Positions 36,640 through 46,879 of a DNA stretch of 64,000 bases are shown one piece after another (within the stretch, counting starts at the first letter, position 1; each line of letters starts with the position of its first letter). The position numbers and the translations under genes are program-made. The stretch is from NCBI RefSeq assembly GCF_023369855.1, contig NZ_JAMBPP010000005.1, positions 1 to 64,000 on the forward strand, given 5' to 3'. This stretch comes from Actinotalea alkalitolerans. Its GTDB lineage: Bacteria > Actinomycetota > Actinomycetes > Actinomycetales > Cellulomonadaceae. Under the pieces are notes generated by a model. It was given only the letters and a program-made list of their open reading frames with translations. It was not told the origin of the DNA and ran no database searches.

Positions 36640-37219
36640 CCCCCGCCAGGACGTGCCCGGGGAGGATGGGGTCCCACCCCCTGCACCGCGCGAGCTGACC
36701 GGACCGCTGGCCGAGCAGATCGGTCTGACCCCACCGGCGGAGGTCGCGAAGGCGGCGCTGAACCGTGCCCGTGCGGCGGCTGCTGCCCGGGGTTTCCGGC
36801 CCGGGCAGCCGGTGCGCCGTCGCGAGCAGCCTGCTGACCACCGTTCGGGGCCGGCGCGGGACGGTCGGGACCCGGCGCTGCTGGGTGACACCCTCTCGAG
36901 GCTCGCGGCCGAACGGGGATGGACCCCTGAGCTGTCGGTGGGTGGGGTGCTGGGTCGGTGGCGTGATGTCGTCGGTGACCAGGTGGCCGACCACTGCGAG
37001 CCCGAGACCTTCGAGGACGGCCTGCTCGTGGTGCGGACCGACTCCACGACGTGGGCCACCCAGGTGCGCCTGCTGGTCCCTCAGCTGCTGGCACGTCTCG
37101 AGCAGGAGGTGGGCGCGGACGTCGTCCGTGAGGTCAAGGTCCTGGGGCCCTCGGGCCCGCAGTGGGGCAAGGGTCGACGCCGGGTGGCCGGTCGAGGGCC
37201 GCGGGACACGTACGGCTGA
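36629..37219 (+). CDS. dciA: DUF721 protein, DciA-type helicase loader/operator
   Basis: A 196-residue protein with the DUF721 domain at about residues 90-185 ([47 protein letters not shown]). DUF721 proteins are now understood as DciA, the ancestral partner that helps load or activate the replicative helicase DnaB. The N-terminal half is Pro/Arg-rich and likely disordered. The GTG at 36629 overlaps recF by 11 bp, with GGAGGGG upstream; an ATG at 36605 is an alternative. Confidence 0.88.
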   Translation: MSDDPRQDVPGEDGVPPPAPRELTGPLAEQIGLTPPAEVAKAALNRARAAAAARGFRPGQPVRRREQPADHRSGPARDGRDPALLGDTLSRLAAERGWTPELSVGGVLGRWRDVVGDQVADHCEPETFEDGLLVVRTDSTTWATQVRLLVPQLLARLEQEVGADVVREVKVLGPSGPQWGKGRRRVAGRGPRDTYG

Positions 37220-37545
37220 GTGGTCTGCACTCGATGTCGGTGCCGCGCGTTCGCCGATCGGGTGAGACGGCAGCCGGAGGTGGTCCTGTGAGCCTCCGAC
37301 AGCCCTTGCTCGACCACCTGTTCACAGGGGTGGTCTCACGATGCGCCACGGCTGTGCGCAGGACGTCCTGAGCGGCATCTACGGGTAGACTGTGCAGCGT
37401 CATTCCTGGAGCAGCGCTGAGGTCCACCATGGTCCGGTGATCGTGGGGGACGTCGGAACCTGCCCGGGGACACTTGTGCATGTCTGGCGGTCCGGTCCTC
37501 GGCCCACGCGCGCGTGCGCGACACCCTGAAGGAGCACCCCTGCCC
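37220..37545. other. dciA-gyrB intergenic region, probable gyrB promoter
   Basis: A 326-bp gap. TAGACT at 37386-37391 resembles a -10 element, but no good -35 stands 16-19 bp upstream. An AAGGAG ribosome site is at 37529-37534. I see no RNA gene or strong hairpin. Confidence 0.5.
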
Positions 37546-39609
37546 GTGACAGACCAGAGTCCCACCCCTGTCCCGACCAACGGCGGCACCTCCTACGGCG
37601 CCAGCGACATCACCGTCCTCGAAGGACTCGAGGCGGTGCGCAAGCGCCCCGGCATGTACATCGGCTCGACCGGTCCCCGGGGGCTCCATCACCTGGTCTA
37701 CGAGGTCGTCGACAACTCGGTGGACGAGGCCCTGGCCGGGTACTGCAGCCACATCGAGGTGACCCTCCAGGCCGACGGCGGTGTGCGGGTCTCCGACGAC
37801 GGCCGGGGGATCCCGGTCGAGATGCACCCCACCGAGGGGCGACCCACGGTCGAGGTGGTCATGACGATCCTGCACGCCGGTGGCAAGTTCGGCGGGTCGG
37901 GGTACGCGGTCTCGGGCGGTCTGCACGGCGTCGGGATCTCGGTCGTCAACGCGCTGTCCAGCAGGGTCGAGACCGTCGTGCACCGTGACGGTCACGTCTG
38001 GACCCAGAGGTTCGCCGACGGCGGCAAGCCGGTGGGCGAGCTGCACCAGGGTGAGACCACGGACCGCACCGGCACGACGCAGACCTTCTGGGCCGACGAC
38101 ACCATCTTCGAGACGGTCGACTTCGACTTCGAGACGCTGCGGTCGCGCTTCCAGCAGATGGCCTTCCTCAACAAGGGCCTGAAGATCACCTTGACCGACG
38201 AGCGTCCCGAGCACACGGGAACCGAGGACGAGGTCACCTCGGCCGAGCCCGTCGAGGGTGCGCTGGACGACGTGAGCGCCGCGACGACATCGTCGGGAGG
38301 GACAGCCCGGTCGGTGACCTTCCGCTACGAGGAGGGGCTGGTCGACTACGTCCGCCACCTCAACAGCGCCAAGAAGGTCGAGCTGATCCACCCCGAGATC
38401 ATCGACGTCGAGGCCGAGGACACCGAGCGCCGGATCTCGGTCGAGATCGCCCTGCAGTGGACGGGTGCCTACTCCGAGTCGGTGCACACCTATGCCAACA
38501 CGATCAGCACGACCGAGGGTGGAACCCACGAGGAGGGCTTCCGGGCGGCGATGACCACGTTGGTCAACCGCTACGCGAGAGCCAAGAACCTGCTCAAGGA
38601 GAAGGATGACGCCCTGACCGGGGACGACGTCCGCGAGGGCCTGACCGCAGTCATCTCGGTCAAGCTCGGTGAGCCGCAGTTCGAGGGGCAGACCAAGACC
38701 AAGCTCGGCAACACGGTGGCCAAGACCTTCGTGCAGAAGGTCGTGCACGAGCAGCTCGGTGACTGGTTCGACGCCCACCCCAACGAGGCGCGGGACATCA
38801 TCCGCAAGTCGATCCAGGCCTCCCAGGCACGCCTCGCGGCGCGCAAGGCCCGTGAGGCCACCCGTCGCAAGGGTCTGCTCGAGTCCGGTGGCATGCCCGG
38901 CAAGCTCCGCGACTGCCAGTCCAACAACCCGGTCGAGTGCGAGGTCTTCATCGTCGAGGGTGACTCGGCCGGTGGATCGGCGGTGCGAGGCCGCAACCCG
39001 CGGACCCAGGCGATCCTGCCGATCCGCGGGAAGATCCTCAACGTCGAGCGGGCCCGTCTGGACCGTGCGCTGGGCAACCAGGAGGTCCAGGCCCTCATCA
39101 CGGCCTTCGGGACCGGGATCGGCGAGGACTTCGACCTCGCCAAGCTGAGGTATCACAAGATCGTGCTGATGGCCGACGCCGACGTCGACGGCCAGCACAT
39201 CAGCACCCTGCTGCTCACGCTGCTCTTCAGGTACATGCGTCCGCTGATCGAGAACGGTCACGTGTACCTTGCGCAGCCGCCGCTGTACAAGCTCAAGTGG
39301 TCGAACGCGCCGCACAGCTACGTGTACACCGACCGCGAGCGGGACGCGTTCCTGGTCGAGGGCCAGGCCACGGGCAAGCGGATCCCCAAGGAGAACGGGA
39401 TCCAGCGCTACAAGGGTCTGGGAGAGATGGACTACAAGGAGCTGTGGGAGACGACCATGGACCCGGACGAGCGCACGCTCCTCCAGGTGACCCTGGACGA
39501 CGCCGCCGCTGCCGACGAGATCTTCTCGGTCCTGATGGGAGAGGACGTCGAGCTGCGACGCTCCTTCATCCAGCGCAACGCCAAGGACGTGAGGTTCCTC
39601 GACATCTGA
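37546..39609 (+). CDS. gyrB: DNA gyrase subunit B
   Basis: A 687-residue ATPase subunit of gyrase. The GHKL ATP site ([11 protein letters not shown] and [12 protein letters not shown]) is N-terminal. The TOPRIM motif EGDSAGGSA is near 471-479 and [10 protein letters not shown] follows. An acidic Ser/Thr-rich insertion at about residues 224-258 in the transducer domain is typical of Actinobacteria. I chose the GTG at 37546, though AAGGAG sits 11 bases away. A CTG at 37540 has better spacing (5 bases), so the true start may differ by two codons. Confidence 0.96.
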   Translation: MTDQSPTPVPTNGGTSYGASDITVLEGLEAVRKRPGMYIGSTGPRGLHHLVYEVVDNSVDEALAGYCSHIEVTLQADGGVRVSDDGRGIPVEMHPTEGRPTVEVVMTILHAGGKFGGSGYAVSGGLHGVGISVVNALSSRVETVVHRDGHVWTQRFADGGKPVGELHQGETTDRTGTTQTFWADDTIFETVDFDFETLRSRFQQMAFLNKGLKITLTDERPEHTGTEDEVTSAEPVEGALDDVSAATTSSGGTARSVTFRYEEGLVDYVRHLNSAKKVELIHPEIIDVEAEDTERRISVEIALQWTGAYSESVHTYANTISTTEGGTHEEGFRAAMTTLVNRYARAKNLLKEKDDALTGDDVREGLTAVISVKLGEPQFEGQTKTKLGNTVAKTFVQKVVHEQLGDWFDAHPNEARDIIRKSIQASQARLAARKAREATRRKGLLESGGMPGKLRDCQSNNPVECEVFIVEGDSAGGSAVRGRNPRTQAILPIRGKILNVERARLDRALGNQEVQALITAFGTGIGEDFDLAKLRYHKIVLMADADVDGQHISTLLLTLLFRYMRPLIENGHVYLAQPPLYKLKWSNAPHSYVYTDRERDAFLVEGQATGKRIPKENGIQRYKGLGEMDYKELWETTMDPDERTLLQVTLDDAAAADEIFSVLMGEDVELRRSFIQRNAKDVRFLDI

Positions 39610-39744
39610 GAGGACCAGGGCGGTGCGCGGCCGGCTCCGGCGCGCAGCACCGGCCCGCCCCGAACATCTGACCGCGGGCTCTCGCAGGACGCCCCGAACG
39701 GACAGGACCAGCGACCACGGTCGCGGACGAGAACGAGGTAGAAC

Positions 39745-42393
39745 GTGACCGAGCAGACACCGCCCGAGGGCTCCGACCTCCCCGAGGGGACCGCCGACGG
39801 CGCGACCCCGGAGATCCCGGCCGAGGGCATCCCGATCGGTGTGATCACCGACCGGATCAGCCCGGTGGACCTGCAGCTCGAGATGCAGCGGTCCTACCTC
39901 GACTACGCGATGAGCGTCATCGTCGGCCGTGCCCTGCCGGACGTCCGCGACGGGCTCAAGCCGGTCCACCGCCGGGTGCTCTACGCGATGTACGACGGCG
40001 GCTACCGGCCCGACCGGCAGTTCTCCAAGTGCAGCCGCGTCGTCGGCGACGTCATGGGCAAGTACCACCCGCACGGCGACACGGCGATCTACGACGCCCT
40101 GGTGCGCCTCGTCCAGGACTGGTCCCTGCGCTACCCGCTGGTCTCGGGGCAGGGGAACTTCGGCTCGCCCGGCAACGACCCGGCCGCCGCCCCGCGGTAC
40201 ACCGAGTGCAAGATGGCCCCGCTGGCCATGGAGATGGTGCGGGACATCGACGAGGAGACCGTCGACTTCCGCGACAACTACGACGGCCGCACCCAGGAGC
40301 CCGCGGTGCTCCCGGCGCGGTTCCCCAACCTGCTGGTCAACGGCAGCGCCGGCATCGCGGTCGGGATGGCCACGAACATCCCGCCGCACAACCTGCGTGA
40401 GGTCGCCGCGGGGGTCAAGTGGCACCTCGACCACCCGCAGGCGAGCAAGGAGGAGCTGCTCGAGGCCCTCATCGAACGCATCCCGGGGCCCGACTTCCCC
40501 ACCGGCGCGACGATCCTGGGCCGACGTGGCATCGAGGAGGCCTACCGGACCGGTCGTGGCTCGATCACGATGCGTGCCGTGGTGACGGTCGAGGAGATCC
40601 AGAACCGGATCTGCCTGGTCGTGACCGAGCTCCCCTACCAGGTCAACCCCGACAACCTCGCCTCCAAGATCGCCGACCTGGTCAAGGAGGGTCGTGTCCA
40701 GGGGATCGCGGACATCCGCGACGAGACCTCGGGACGCACCGGCCAGCGCCTGGTCGTGGTGCTCAAGCGTGACGCCGTGGCCAAGGTGGTGCTCAACAAC
40801 CTCTACAAGCACACCCAGCTCCAGGACACCTTCGGCGCGAACATGCTCGCGCTGGTCGACGAGGTGCCGCGCACCCTGAGCATCGACGCCTTCGTCCGGC
40901 ACTGGGTCACCCACCAGCTCGACGTGATCGTGCGACGGACCACATACCGACTGCGCCAGGCCGAGGAGCGGGCGCACGTCCTGCGCGGCTACCTCAAGGC
41001 GCTCGACGCGCTCGACGAGGTCATCGCCCTGATCCGTGCGTCGGGCACGGTCGAGGAGGCCCGCGTGGGTCTGATGGGTCTGCTCGAGGTCGACGAGATC
41101 CAGGCGAGGGCGATCCTCAACCTGCAGCTGCGTCAGCTCGCCGCCCTCGAGCGACAGAAGATCATCGACGAGTACGACGGCCTGATGGTCAAGATCACCG
41201 ACTACCGGGAGATCCTGGCCAGCCCGCAGCGTCAGCGCGACATCGTCGCCGACGAGCTCGACGAGATCGTGGCCAAGTTCGGCGACGAGCGCCGCACGAC
41301 GATCCTTCCCTACGACGGCGAGGTCTCGATGGAGGACCTCATCGCCGAGGAGGAGGTCGTGGTCACGATCACCCGCGGCGGCTACGCCAAGCGCACCCGC
41401 AGCGACAGCTACCGGGTGCAGAAGCGTGGCGGCAAGGGCGTGCGGGGTGCGCAGCTGCGTGCCGACGACGTCGTCGAGCACTTCGGGGTGACGACCACCC
41501 ACCACTGGTTGCTGTTCTTCACCAACCTGGGTCGGGTCTACCGGGCCAAGGCCTACGAGCTGCCCGAGGGTGGCCGGGACTCCAAGGGTCAGCACGTCGC
41601 GAACCTGCTCGCCTTCCAGCCCGGTGAGCAGATCGCCAAGGTCATCGACCTGCGCGACTACGACGCGGCGCAGTACCTGGTGCTCGCGACCCGGCGTGGC
41701 CTGGTCAAGAAGACCCTGCTGTCCGAGTACGACTCGAACCGGTCGGGCGGGCTGATCGCGATCAACCTGCGTCAGGACGAGGAGGGCCGTGCCGACGAGC
41801 TCGTCTCGGCGGCGCTGGTCGACGAGGACTCCGAGCTCCTGCTGGTCTCCCGCAAGGGGCAGGCGGTGCGCTTCGAGGCCACCGCCGAGCAGCTGCGGGC
41901 GATGGGACGGGCGACCTCGGGCGTGACCGGGATGAAGTTCCGTGGTGACGACGAGCTGCTCTCGATGGACGTCATCACCGACAGCTCCTTCCTGGTGACG
42001 GTGACCGACGGCGGAACGGCCAAGCGCTCGGACATGCACCGGCTCAACACCGACGGCAACCTCGAGTACCGGCGCACCAAGCGCGGTGGCCTCGGGGTGC
42101 GTGCCGCACGGCTCCCCGACGACCGCGGGATGCTCGTCGGTGCCCTGATGGCCGACGCCGGCGACGAGGTCCTCGTGGTCATGGAGCGCGGCAAGGTCGT
42201 GAGGTCCGCGGTCGAGGAGATCCCGGTGCACGGACGTGACGCGACAGGTGTGATCCTGGCGAAGCCCGACGCGGGCGACCGGATCCTGGCAGTTGCTCGC
42301 AACGTGGAGCGGAACCTGGCGGACAATACGGCTACCGTTGACGAGGATGCGGTCACGGACGAGGCGACGGCACCGATCGAGGGAGACTCATGA
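39745..42393 (+). CDS. gyrA: DNA gyrase subunit A
   Basis: An 882-residue breakage-reunion subunit. The catalytic tyrosine is Y152 in [13 protein letters not shown]. The quinolone-determining segment reads [13 protein letters not shown], so Thr113 and Asp117 stand at E. coli positions 83 and 87, with no classical resistance change. The C-terminal six-bladed DNA-wrapping domain includes a GyrA box in KRGGKGVRG (about residue 560). A 30-residue acidic N-terminal extension precedes the core. The stop overlaps the DUF3566 ATG (ATGA). Confidence 0.97.
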   Translation: MTEQTPPEGSDLPEGTADGATPEIPAEGIPIGVITDRISPVDLQLEMQRSYLDYAMSVIVGRALPDVRDGLKPVHRRVLYAMYDGGYRPDRQFSKCSRVVGDVMGKYHPHGDTAIYDALVRLVQDWSLRYPLVSGQGNFGSPGNDPAAAPRYTECKMAPLAMEMVRDIDEETVDFRDNYDGRTQEPAVLPARFPNLLVNGSAGIAVGMATNIPPHNLREVAAGVKWHLDHPQASKEELLEALIERIPGPDFPTGATILGRRGIEEAYRTGRGSITMRAVVTVEEIQNRICLVVTELPYQVNPDNLASKIADLVKEGRVQGIADIRDETSGRTGQRLVVVLKRDAVAKVVLNNLYKHTQLQDTFGANMLALVDEVPRTLSIDAFVRHWVTHQLDVIVRRTTYRLRQAEERAHVLRGYLKALDALDEVIALIRASGTVEEARVGLMGLLEVDEIQARAILNLQLRQLAALERQKIIDEYDGLMVKITDYREILASPQRQRDIVADELDEIVAKFGDERRTTILPYDGEVSMEDLIAEEEVVVTITRGGYAKRTRSDSYRVQKRGGKGVRGAQLRADDVVEHFGVTTTHHWLLFFTNLGRVYRAKAYELPEGGRDSKGQHVANLLAFQPGEQIAKVIDLRDYDAAQYLVLATRRGLVKKTLLSEYDSNRSGGLIAINLRQDEEGRADELVSAALVDEDSELLLVSRKGQAVRFEATAEQLRAMGRATSGVTGMKFRGDDELLSMDVITDSSFLVTVTDGGTAKRSDMHRLNTDGNLEYRRTKRGGLGVRAARLPDDRGMLVGALMADAGDEVLVVMERGKVVRSAVEEIPVHGRDATGVILAKPDAGDRILAVARNVERNLADNTATVDEDAVTDEATAPIEGDS

Positions 42394-43172
42394 GCACCGA
42401 CGGGACCAAGCCGCCGTCGATCGCGCCGAAGAAGCCTGCGGGCTCCTCGGCGGGCGGTCCTGGCACCCGCACGGACACCTCGACCCGGGCTCAGCCCGCT
42501 GGGAGCGAGGGTCCGACCACCGGTGCCAAGGCGCCCGCCCCGAAGACCCCGCCCGCACCGAGGACCCCGGCGACGACCAAGGACACGACCTCCACGGACG
42601 CGTCGGGCTCGGGACCCTCGGTCACCGACCGGCTCAAGAAGGCCGCGTCGGGCGCTGCGGAGTCGGCACGCAAGGCGATGCCCTCGCGTGACGAGGGCCC
42701 GTCCACCGGACGGACGTCAGCGACGGACCGGCCACCGTCCACCGATCACGCGGGCACCGCACGCTCCACGACGACCACGACGGGTCCGGCCCCGGCGGCC
42801 GCACCCTCAGGTCCGCGCCGGGTGCGTCTGGCCGTCTCGAAGGTCGACCCGTGGTCGGTCATGAAGCTGTCGTTCCTGCTGTCGGTCGCGATCGGCATCA
42901 TGATCGTGGTCGCCGCGGCGGTGACCTGGTACGCGCTGGACGCGCTCGCCGTGTTCACCCAGGTCAACGACGTGATCGCGACGCTCACAGGGGACGAGAC
43001 CTACCTGAACCTGCTCGACTACGTGGGCTTCGAACGGGTCGTCTCGTTGGCCACGATGATCGCCGTGGTCGACGTCGTGCTCCTCACGGCACTGTCGACG
43101 ATCGGGGCCTTCCTCTACAACATCACCGCGGCGCTGGTCGGGGGCATCCACCTGACCCTGACGGACGACTGA
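42390..43172 (+). CDS. DUF3566 membrane protein
   Basis: A 260-residue protein. Residues 1-145 are a long disordered tail rich in Pro, Thr, Ser and Lys. The conserved DUF3566 domain follows, with [41 protein letters not shown] (first membrane segment about 158-178) and a second membrane segment at about 218-240. It is a fixed neighbour of gyrA in Actinobacteria. Its function is unknown to me; it is probably envelope-associated. Confidence 0.92.
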   Translation: MSTDGTKPPSIAPKKPAGSSAGGPGTRTDTSTRAQPAGSEGPTTGAKAPAPKTPPAPRTPATTKDTTSTDASGSGPSVTDRLKKAASGAAESARKAMPSRDEGPSTGRTSATDRPPSTDHAGTARSTTTTTGPAPAAAPSGPRRVRLAVSKVDPWSVMKLSFLLSVAIGIMIVVAAAVTWYALDALAVFTQVNDVIATLTGDETYLNLLDYVGFERVVSLATMIAVVDVVLLTALSTIGAFLYNITAALVGGIHLTLTDD

Positions 43173-43196
43173 GCACGAGGGCGAAGGTCGCCGAAG

Positions 43197-43226
43197 TTGG
43201 GAGTCCACCCCGCGCTGGGGTAGTCT
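43197..43226 (+). promoter_or_regulatory. Probable tRNA-Ile promoter
   Basis: TTGGGA (43197-43202), an 18-base spacer and TAGTCT (43221-43226) form a credible -35/-10 pair 31 bp before the mature tRNA start. Confidence 0.6.
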
Positions 43227-43256
43227 CGTGCGGCGCCTGGATCGTCCTCGCGCAGC

Positions 43257-43330
43257 GGGCCTATAGCTCAGACGGTTAGAGCGCTTCCCTGATAAGGAAG
43301 AGGTCAGAGGTTCAAGTCCTCTTAGGCCCA
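43257..43330 (+). tRNA. tRNA-Ile (GAT)
   Basis: A 74-nt cloverleaf. The acceptor pairs GGGCCTA with TAGGCCC, with discriminator A at 43330. The D-loop is AGCTCAGACGGTTAGAGC, the anticodon stem CTTCC/GGAAG with GAT at 43291-43293, and the T-loop contains GTTCAAGTC. The CCA tail is not encoded. Confidence 0.97.
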
Positions 43331-43355
43331 CTTCTGGCTCACCACCGGAGGACGC

Positions 43356-43475
43356 ATGAAGAAGCTGCTCATCGCCCTGCTCGCAGGCGCGGCCGGCTAC
43401 GTCCTCTGGCGCACGTACGCGGAGGACCGTGACGAGCGCGACCTGTGGGCCGAGGTCACCGACAGCTTCGAGTGA
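43356..43475 (+). CDS. DLW-39 family protein
   Basis: A 39-residue protein, exactly the length that names the family. It has an N-terminal hydrophobic helix (MKKLLIALLAGAAGYVLW) and a charged tail containing the invariant DLW at residues 29-31. GGAG precedes the ATG by about 8 bases. It sits between tRNA-Ile and tRNA-Ala, its characteristic position in Actinobacteria. A small single-pass membrane or amphipathic protein of unknown role. Confidence 0.93.
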   Translation: MKKLLIALLAGAAGYVLWRTYAEDRDERDLWAEVTDSFE

Positions 43476-43477
43476 CC

Positions 43478-43518
43478 GGTCCGGTGCACCACACCGGACC
43501 TGGCACCGCAGGGTGCCA
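43478..43518 (+). terminator. Twin hairpins between DLW-39 and tRNA-Ala
   Basis: Two back-to-back perfect inverted repeats: GGTCCGGTG/CACCGGACC (43478-43486 with 43492-43500, 5-base loop) and TGGCACC/GGTGCCA (43501-43507 with 43512-43518, 4-base loop). There is no T-run. They may end the DLW-39 transcript or mark processing before the tRNA. Confidence 0.5.
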
Positions 43519-43541
43519 CCCAGACGTCGACACCGACGCCC

Positions 43542-43614
43542 GGGGCCATGGCGCAATTGGTAGCGCACCTGCTTTGCAAGCAGGGGGTTAGGGGTTCGAG
43601 TCCCCTTGGCTCCA
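43542..43614 (+). tRNA. tRNA-Ala (TGC)
   Basis: A 73-nt cloverleaf. The acceptor GGGGCCA pairs with TGGCTCC and includes the G3-U70 wobble that identifies alanine tRNA. The anticodon stem is CCTGC/GCAGG with TGC at 43575-43577, and the T-loop contains GTTCGAGTC. The discriminator is A at 43614, and CCA is not encoded. Confidence 0.97.
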
Positions 43615-43652
43615 CCCTTCAGCGGACCTGCTGCGTGTGGCATGGTTCTGCC

Positions 43653-44021
43653 GTGATCGGCCTCCTTCTCCAGAGCGTGCGACTGGTGCGCGCCGTGGGG
43701 CGGGTCTTCGCTGAGCCTGCCGGCCGGGCACTGGTGCTGCTCGTGGCCACGCAGCTCCTCTCGGGGACCATCTTCTACGTGACCGTCGAGGGATGGCGCT
43801 GGCTCGATGCCCTCTACTTCTCCGTCATGGTCCTCACCACGATCGGGCTGGGCGACCTCGCCCCGCAGACCGACCTGGGCAAGGCTTTCACCGTGGTGTA
43901 CGCGCTGGTCGGTGTGGGCATGCTCGCAGCCTTCGTGACGGTGCTGGCTCAGCACCTGGGCCTGGGCGTCCCTCGTCACCGGCGCAGGAGGGGTGAGGGG
44001 ACGCACGACGCCGAGGGTTAG
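43653..44021 (+). CDS. Two-helix potassium-channel-like protein
   Basis: A 122-residue protein with the Ion_trans_2 layout: a first hydrophobic helix (about 22-42), a pore helix with the selectivity-filter-like TTIGLGD (about residues 68-74), and a second helix (about 86-106) with a short basic tail. The canonical K+ filter is TxGYGD, so Leu replaces Tyr. It would form a tetramer in the membrane. The GTG at 43653 is preferred because the frame upstream runs through tRNA-Ala. Confidence 0.8.
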   Translation: MIGLLLQSVRLVRAVGRVFAEPAGRALVLLVATQLLSGTIFYVTVEGWRWLDALYFSVMVLTTIGLGDLAPQTDLGKAFTVVYALVGVGMLAAFVTVLAQHLGLGVPRHRRRRGEGTHDAEG

Positions 44022-44065
44022 GGTTCGACCCACGCGACCTCGTCACGACACCTCCGGAGGAACGA

Positions 44066-44482
44066 ATGGATCGGACCGACCCGCTCGCCCTCCCGCCTCC
44101 CCCGTCGGTCGCGGCGGGCTTCGTCCCGTCCGGCTGGTACCCGCAGACGCCCGGCTCGTCGGTCGAGCGCTGGTGGGACGGGTCGGCCTGGAGCTCGCGG
44201 ACGCGCGCGGCCCTCGAGGTCGACGAACGGCCCGGACCCGTGGTGATCAAGAACACCGCCGCGACGGCGGGTCTCGCGCTGGGTGCCCTGGCGTTGGTCG
44301 TGAACACCTTCCTCGTGGTCTCGGTGGCCGCCCTGGTGATGTCGGTGCGCGGGCTGAGCCGATCCGGTCAGCTGCAGACCCACGGCTACGGGCCGGTCGG
44401 ACGCCGTCGGGCCCTCGGTGGTGCGGTTCTGGGGGTCGTGGCGGCGGTGCTGACCGCGTCGGTCAAGTCCTTCCTCTTCTGA
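44066..44482 (+). CDS. DUF2510 plus membrane-domain protein
   Basis: A 138-residue protein. Residues about 22-50 form a DUF2510-like WW-type module (GWYPQTPGSSVERWWDGSAWSSRT). A DUF4190-like pair of membrane helices follows at about 70-95 and 112-132. Such combinations are common in Actinobacteria, with no known function. GGAGGA precedes the ATG. Confidence 0.8.
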   Translation: MDRTDPLALPPPPSVAAGFVPSGWYPQTPGSSVERWWDGSAWSSRTRAALEVDERPGPVVIKNTAATAGLALGALALVVNTFLVVSVAALVMSVRGLSRSGQLQTHGYGPVGRRRALGGAVLGVVAAVLTASVKSFLF

Positions 44483-44522
44483 TCGACCTCTTTCTGTCAC
44501 CCCCGAGCCACCGACCTGCTCG

Positions 44523-45467
44523 TCAGTCCTCCCCCAGCAGCCCGATCTCCTTCATCGCCTCGCCGAACATCCCCGTCGCGTCGACCTCGATCGAGCCGTC
44601 GTCGCTGTCGCGTGTGACCTGCTCCCAGCGGCGGTCGCGCCAGTAGTACACGTGCGGGCTGACGCCACCGGGCCGGTCGCTCTCCCCACGGGCCAGGGCC
44701 ACCAGGGTCTGGACCGCCTGGACGCAGTCGATGCCGGTGAGCGGGTGGACGGCCAGGACATGGCGGTTGGGGACCGCGACGAGCACCCCGTGGGACGGGC
44801 TCTCGAGGCCGAAGTCCTGCCGGAGCACGGCGTCCAGCACGAACATCCGGCTCGCGTTGAAGAACCCGCCGAGACTCAGGTGGACGGTGCCCTGGTCCGG
44901 GTCGTCCCCGCCGAGCACGGTGACGGTGTCGGCCCGCAGCCCCAGCAGGTTGGTGTGGGCCACCTCGTGGACCGCGTCGCGGCCACCGAGCCTCTCGATG
45001 TCCTCGGCGCGGGTGAGGGTCGAGATGTGCTCGGGGTAGTCGATCGAGAGCACCCCGACCAGGTCTCCCACGCTCATCAGCGGGTCGACGACAGGGAACG
45101 GGAGGTCCGCCGCGGGCAGCACCCGCAGGAACACCTGGTCGCGGACGGCGTCGAGATCCTGCGGGACGGGTAGCTCCTGGGCGGCCACCATCACCTGGGC
45201 GTGGCGTCGCAGCAGCGAGGGCCACTCCCGTTCGGGGGTGCCGGCGGCGATCTGGGCGAGGTTGCTCAGCCCGAGGACGTTGCCGTCGGCGCCGTGCAGC
45301 GCGCCGTCCCCGATGACGGTCTCGACCCCGCACTCGGCGAAGGCCTGCCGGGCCGTCGAGGCCAGCCGAGCTGCCTGGTCCACGGTGAGCTCGGGCAGCG
45401 CGCCGTCCGCGGGCGCATCGGACGGGACGGCGCGCCGTCTGTCCCTGCCCCAGCGGAACCACCGCAT
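44523..45467 (-). CDS. Conserved hypothetical protein
   Basis: A 314-residue soluble protein that I do not recognise. It has an Arg/Trp-rich N terminus (MRWFRWGRDRRR) and a long mixed alpha/beta body. No signal peptide or membrane segment is seen. A central stretch (SVGDLVGVLSIDYPEHISTL) and a later LVAVPNRHVLAVHPLTG segment suggest a globular enzyme or scaffold without clear catalytic motifs. I chose the ATG at 45467; the frame extends upstream antisense to the GH10 gene. Confidence 0.65.
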   Translation of the reverse strand: MRWFRWGRDRRRAVPSDAPADGALPELTVDQAARLASTARQAFAECGVETVIGDGALHGADGNVLGLSNLAQIAAGTPEREWPSLLRRHAQVMVAAQELPVPQDLDAVRDQVFLRVLPAADLPFPVVDPLMSVGDLVGVLSIDYPEHISTLTRAEDIERLGGRDAVHEVAHTNLLGLRADTVTVLGGDDPDQGTVHLSLGGFFNASRMFVLDAVLRQDFGLESPSHGVLVAVPNRHVLAVHPLTGIDCVQAVQTLVALARGESDRPGGVSPHVYYWRDRRWEQVTRDSDDGSIEVDATGMFGEAMKEIGLLGED

Positions 45468-45581
45468 CGTCGTCGCCCTCCTCCGGAGTCGTGGGTCTGC
45501 CTCGACGGTACCCCGTGACGTGCAGCCCCCCGTCGGGGCGAAGGGTGACAGGCTGGATGCCCCGACCACGAGGAGAGCGCG

Positions 45582-46823
45582 ATGGACCCGAGCCCCGACC
45601 CGACCCTGCGTCACCGGACCGACGAGGTGGCCCTCACCGTCCTGGACCCGCAGGGCGTCCCGATGACCGGCACCGAGGTGGTCGTCGAGCAGCGCAGCCA
45701 CGCGGTGGGTCTGGGGAACATCGGGTTCGACCAGATCCCGCTCGCCAACGACGAGCTCTCGGGGCAGGCCGCAGCACAGGCCGTGGAGCTCGCGGCGCTG
45801 TGGCTCGACCTCCACAACTCCGCGACCCTGCCGTTCTACTGGGGCCAGTTCGAGCCGGTGCGAGGACGGCCCGACACACGACGGCTGCTGCGGACGGCCC
45901 GTTGGTTCGACGACCGCGGCGTGCGGGTCAAGGGTCATCCGCTGGTCTGGCACACCCTGACCGCTCCGTGGCTGCTCGACCTGCCCACCGCCGAGGTCGT
46001 CGAGGCCCAGCGGGCGAGGATCCGCCGTGAGGTCTCGGACTTCTCCGGTGTGATCGACACCTGGGACGCGATCAACGAGGTGGTGATCATGCCGGTCTTC
46101 GACAAGGAGGAGAACGGCATCACCCGGGTCGCCCAGGAGCTCGGCCGCGTCGGGGTGATCCGGCTGGCCTTCGAGGAGGCCCGCGCGACCAACCCTGCGG
46201 CGACGCTCCTGCTCAACGACTTCAACCTCTCGGCCGACTACGAGCACCTGATCGAGGAGGTGCTCGAGGCCGGGATCCAGGTCGACGCCCTCGGGCTGCA
46301 GAGCCACATGCACCAGGGCTACTGGGGCGAGGAGAAGACGCTGGGCATCCTGGAGCGCTTCGCACGCTTCGGGCTGCCGCTCCACCTGACCGAGACCACC
46401 CTGCTGTCGGGAGACCTGATGCCCCCCGAGATCGAGGACCTCAACGACTACCAGGTGAGCCACTGGCCCTCGACCCCGCAGGGCGAGGAACGTCAGGCGC
46501 ACGAGGTCGTCCGGCACTACACGACCCTGCTCTCCCACCCGTCGGTCGAGTCGATCACCTACTGGGGTCTGTCCGACCACGGGGCCTGGTTGGGTGCCCC
46601 CGTCGGGCTCGTCCGTGCGGACGGCACGCCCAAGCCCGCCTACGACGCCCTGCACGGGCTGGTCAAGGGTGAGTGGTGGCTCCCGCCCACCAGCCTGCGC
46701 ACCGACGACGCCGGACAGGTCACGGTCAGCGGCTGGCGCGGTGCCTACGGTGTGGCGTGCGCCGCAGGCTCGGGGACCTTCACCCTGGACGGGTCGGGCA
46801 GCGCCCAGGTGCGGGTCGGCTGA
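45582..46823 (+). CDS. GH10 endo-1,4-beta-xylanase-like enzyme, non-secreted
   Basis: A 413-residue glycoside hydrolase family 10 protein. An N-terminal beta domain (about 12-50) precedes the TIM barrel. KGHPLVWH is at about 117-124, the acid/base Glu is E166 in DAINE, and the nucleophile is E271 in LTETT. No signal peptide or binding module is present, so it should act in the cytoplasm on imported xylo-oligosaccharides. The last 50 residues resemble a small beta sandwich. The nucleophile motif departs from the usual TELD. Confidence 0.85.
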   Translation: MDPSPDPTLRHRTDEVALTVLDPQGVPMTGTEVVVEQRSHAVGLGNIGFDQIPLANDELSGQAAAQAVELAALWLDLHNSATLPFYWGQFEPVRGRPDTRRLLRTARWFDDRGVRVKGHPLVWHTLTAPWLLDLPTAEVVEAQRARIRREVSDFSGVIDTWDAINEVVIMPVFDKEENGITRVAQELGRVGVIRLAFEEARATNPAATLLLNDFNLSADYEHLIEEVLEAGIQVDALGLQSHMHQGYWGEEKTLGILERFARFGLPLHLTETTLLSGDLMPPEIEDLNDYQVSHWPSTPQGEERQAHEVVRHYTTLLSHPSVESITYWGLSDHGAWLGAPVGLVRADGTPKPAYDALHGLVKGEWWLPPTSLRTDDAGQVTVSGWRGAYGVACAAGSGTFTLDGSGSAQVRVG

Positions 46824-46879
46824 AGAGCCTGGCGCCCGGGGGCTGACCGAGAGGCAGGTCGCGAGGTAACGTCCGTCGG

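Noticed and set aside
40060-40100. Thr at the quinolone-determining position of GyrA as a resistance mutation
   Set aside because: Thr113 is a conservative hydroxyl residue in place of E. coli Ser83, and Asp117 (the position-87 equivalent) is intact. I see no classical resistance substitution.
37336-42231. A 1631-residue open frame opposite gyrB and gyrA
   Set aside because: Antisense shadow of two well-identified gyrase genes.
43548-43652. Longer start for the ion-channel gene
   Set aside because: The upstream frame runs through tRNA-Ala; the GTG at 43653 is the sensible start.
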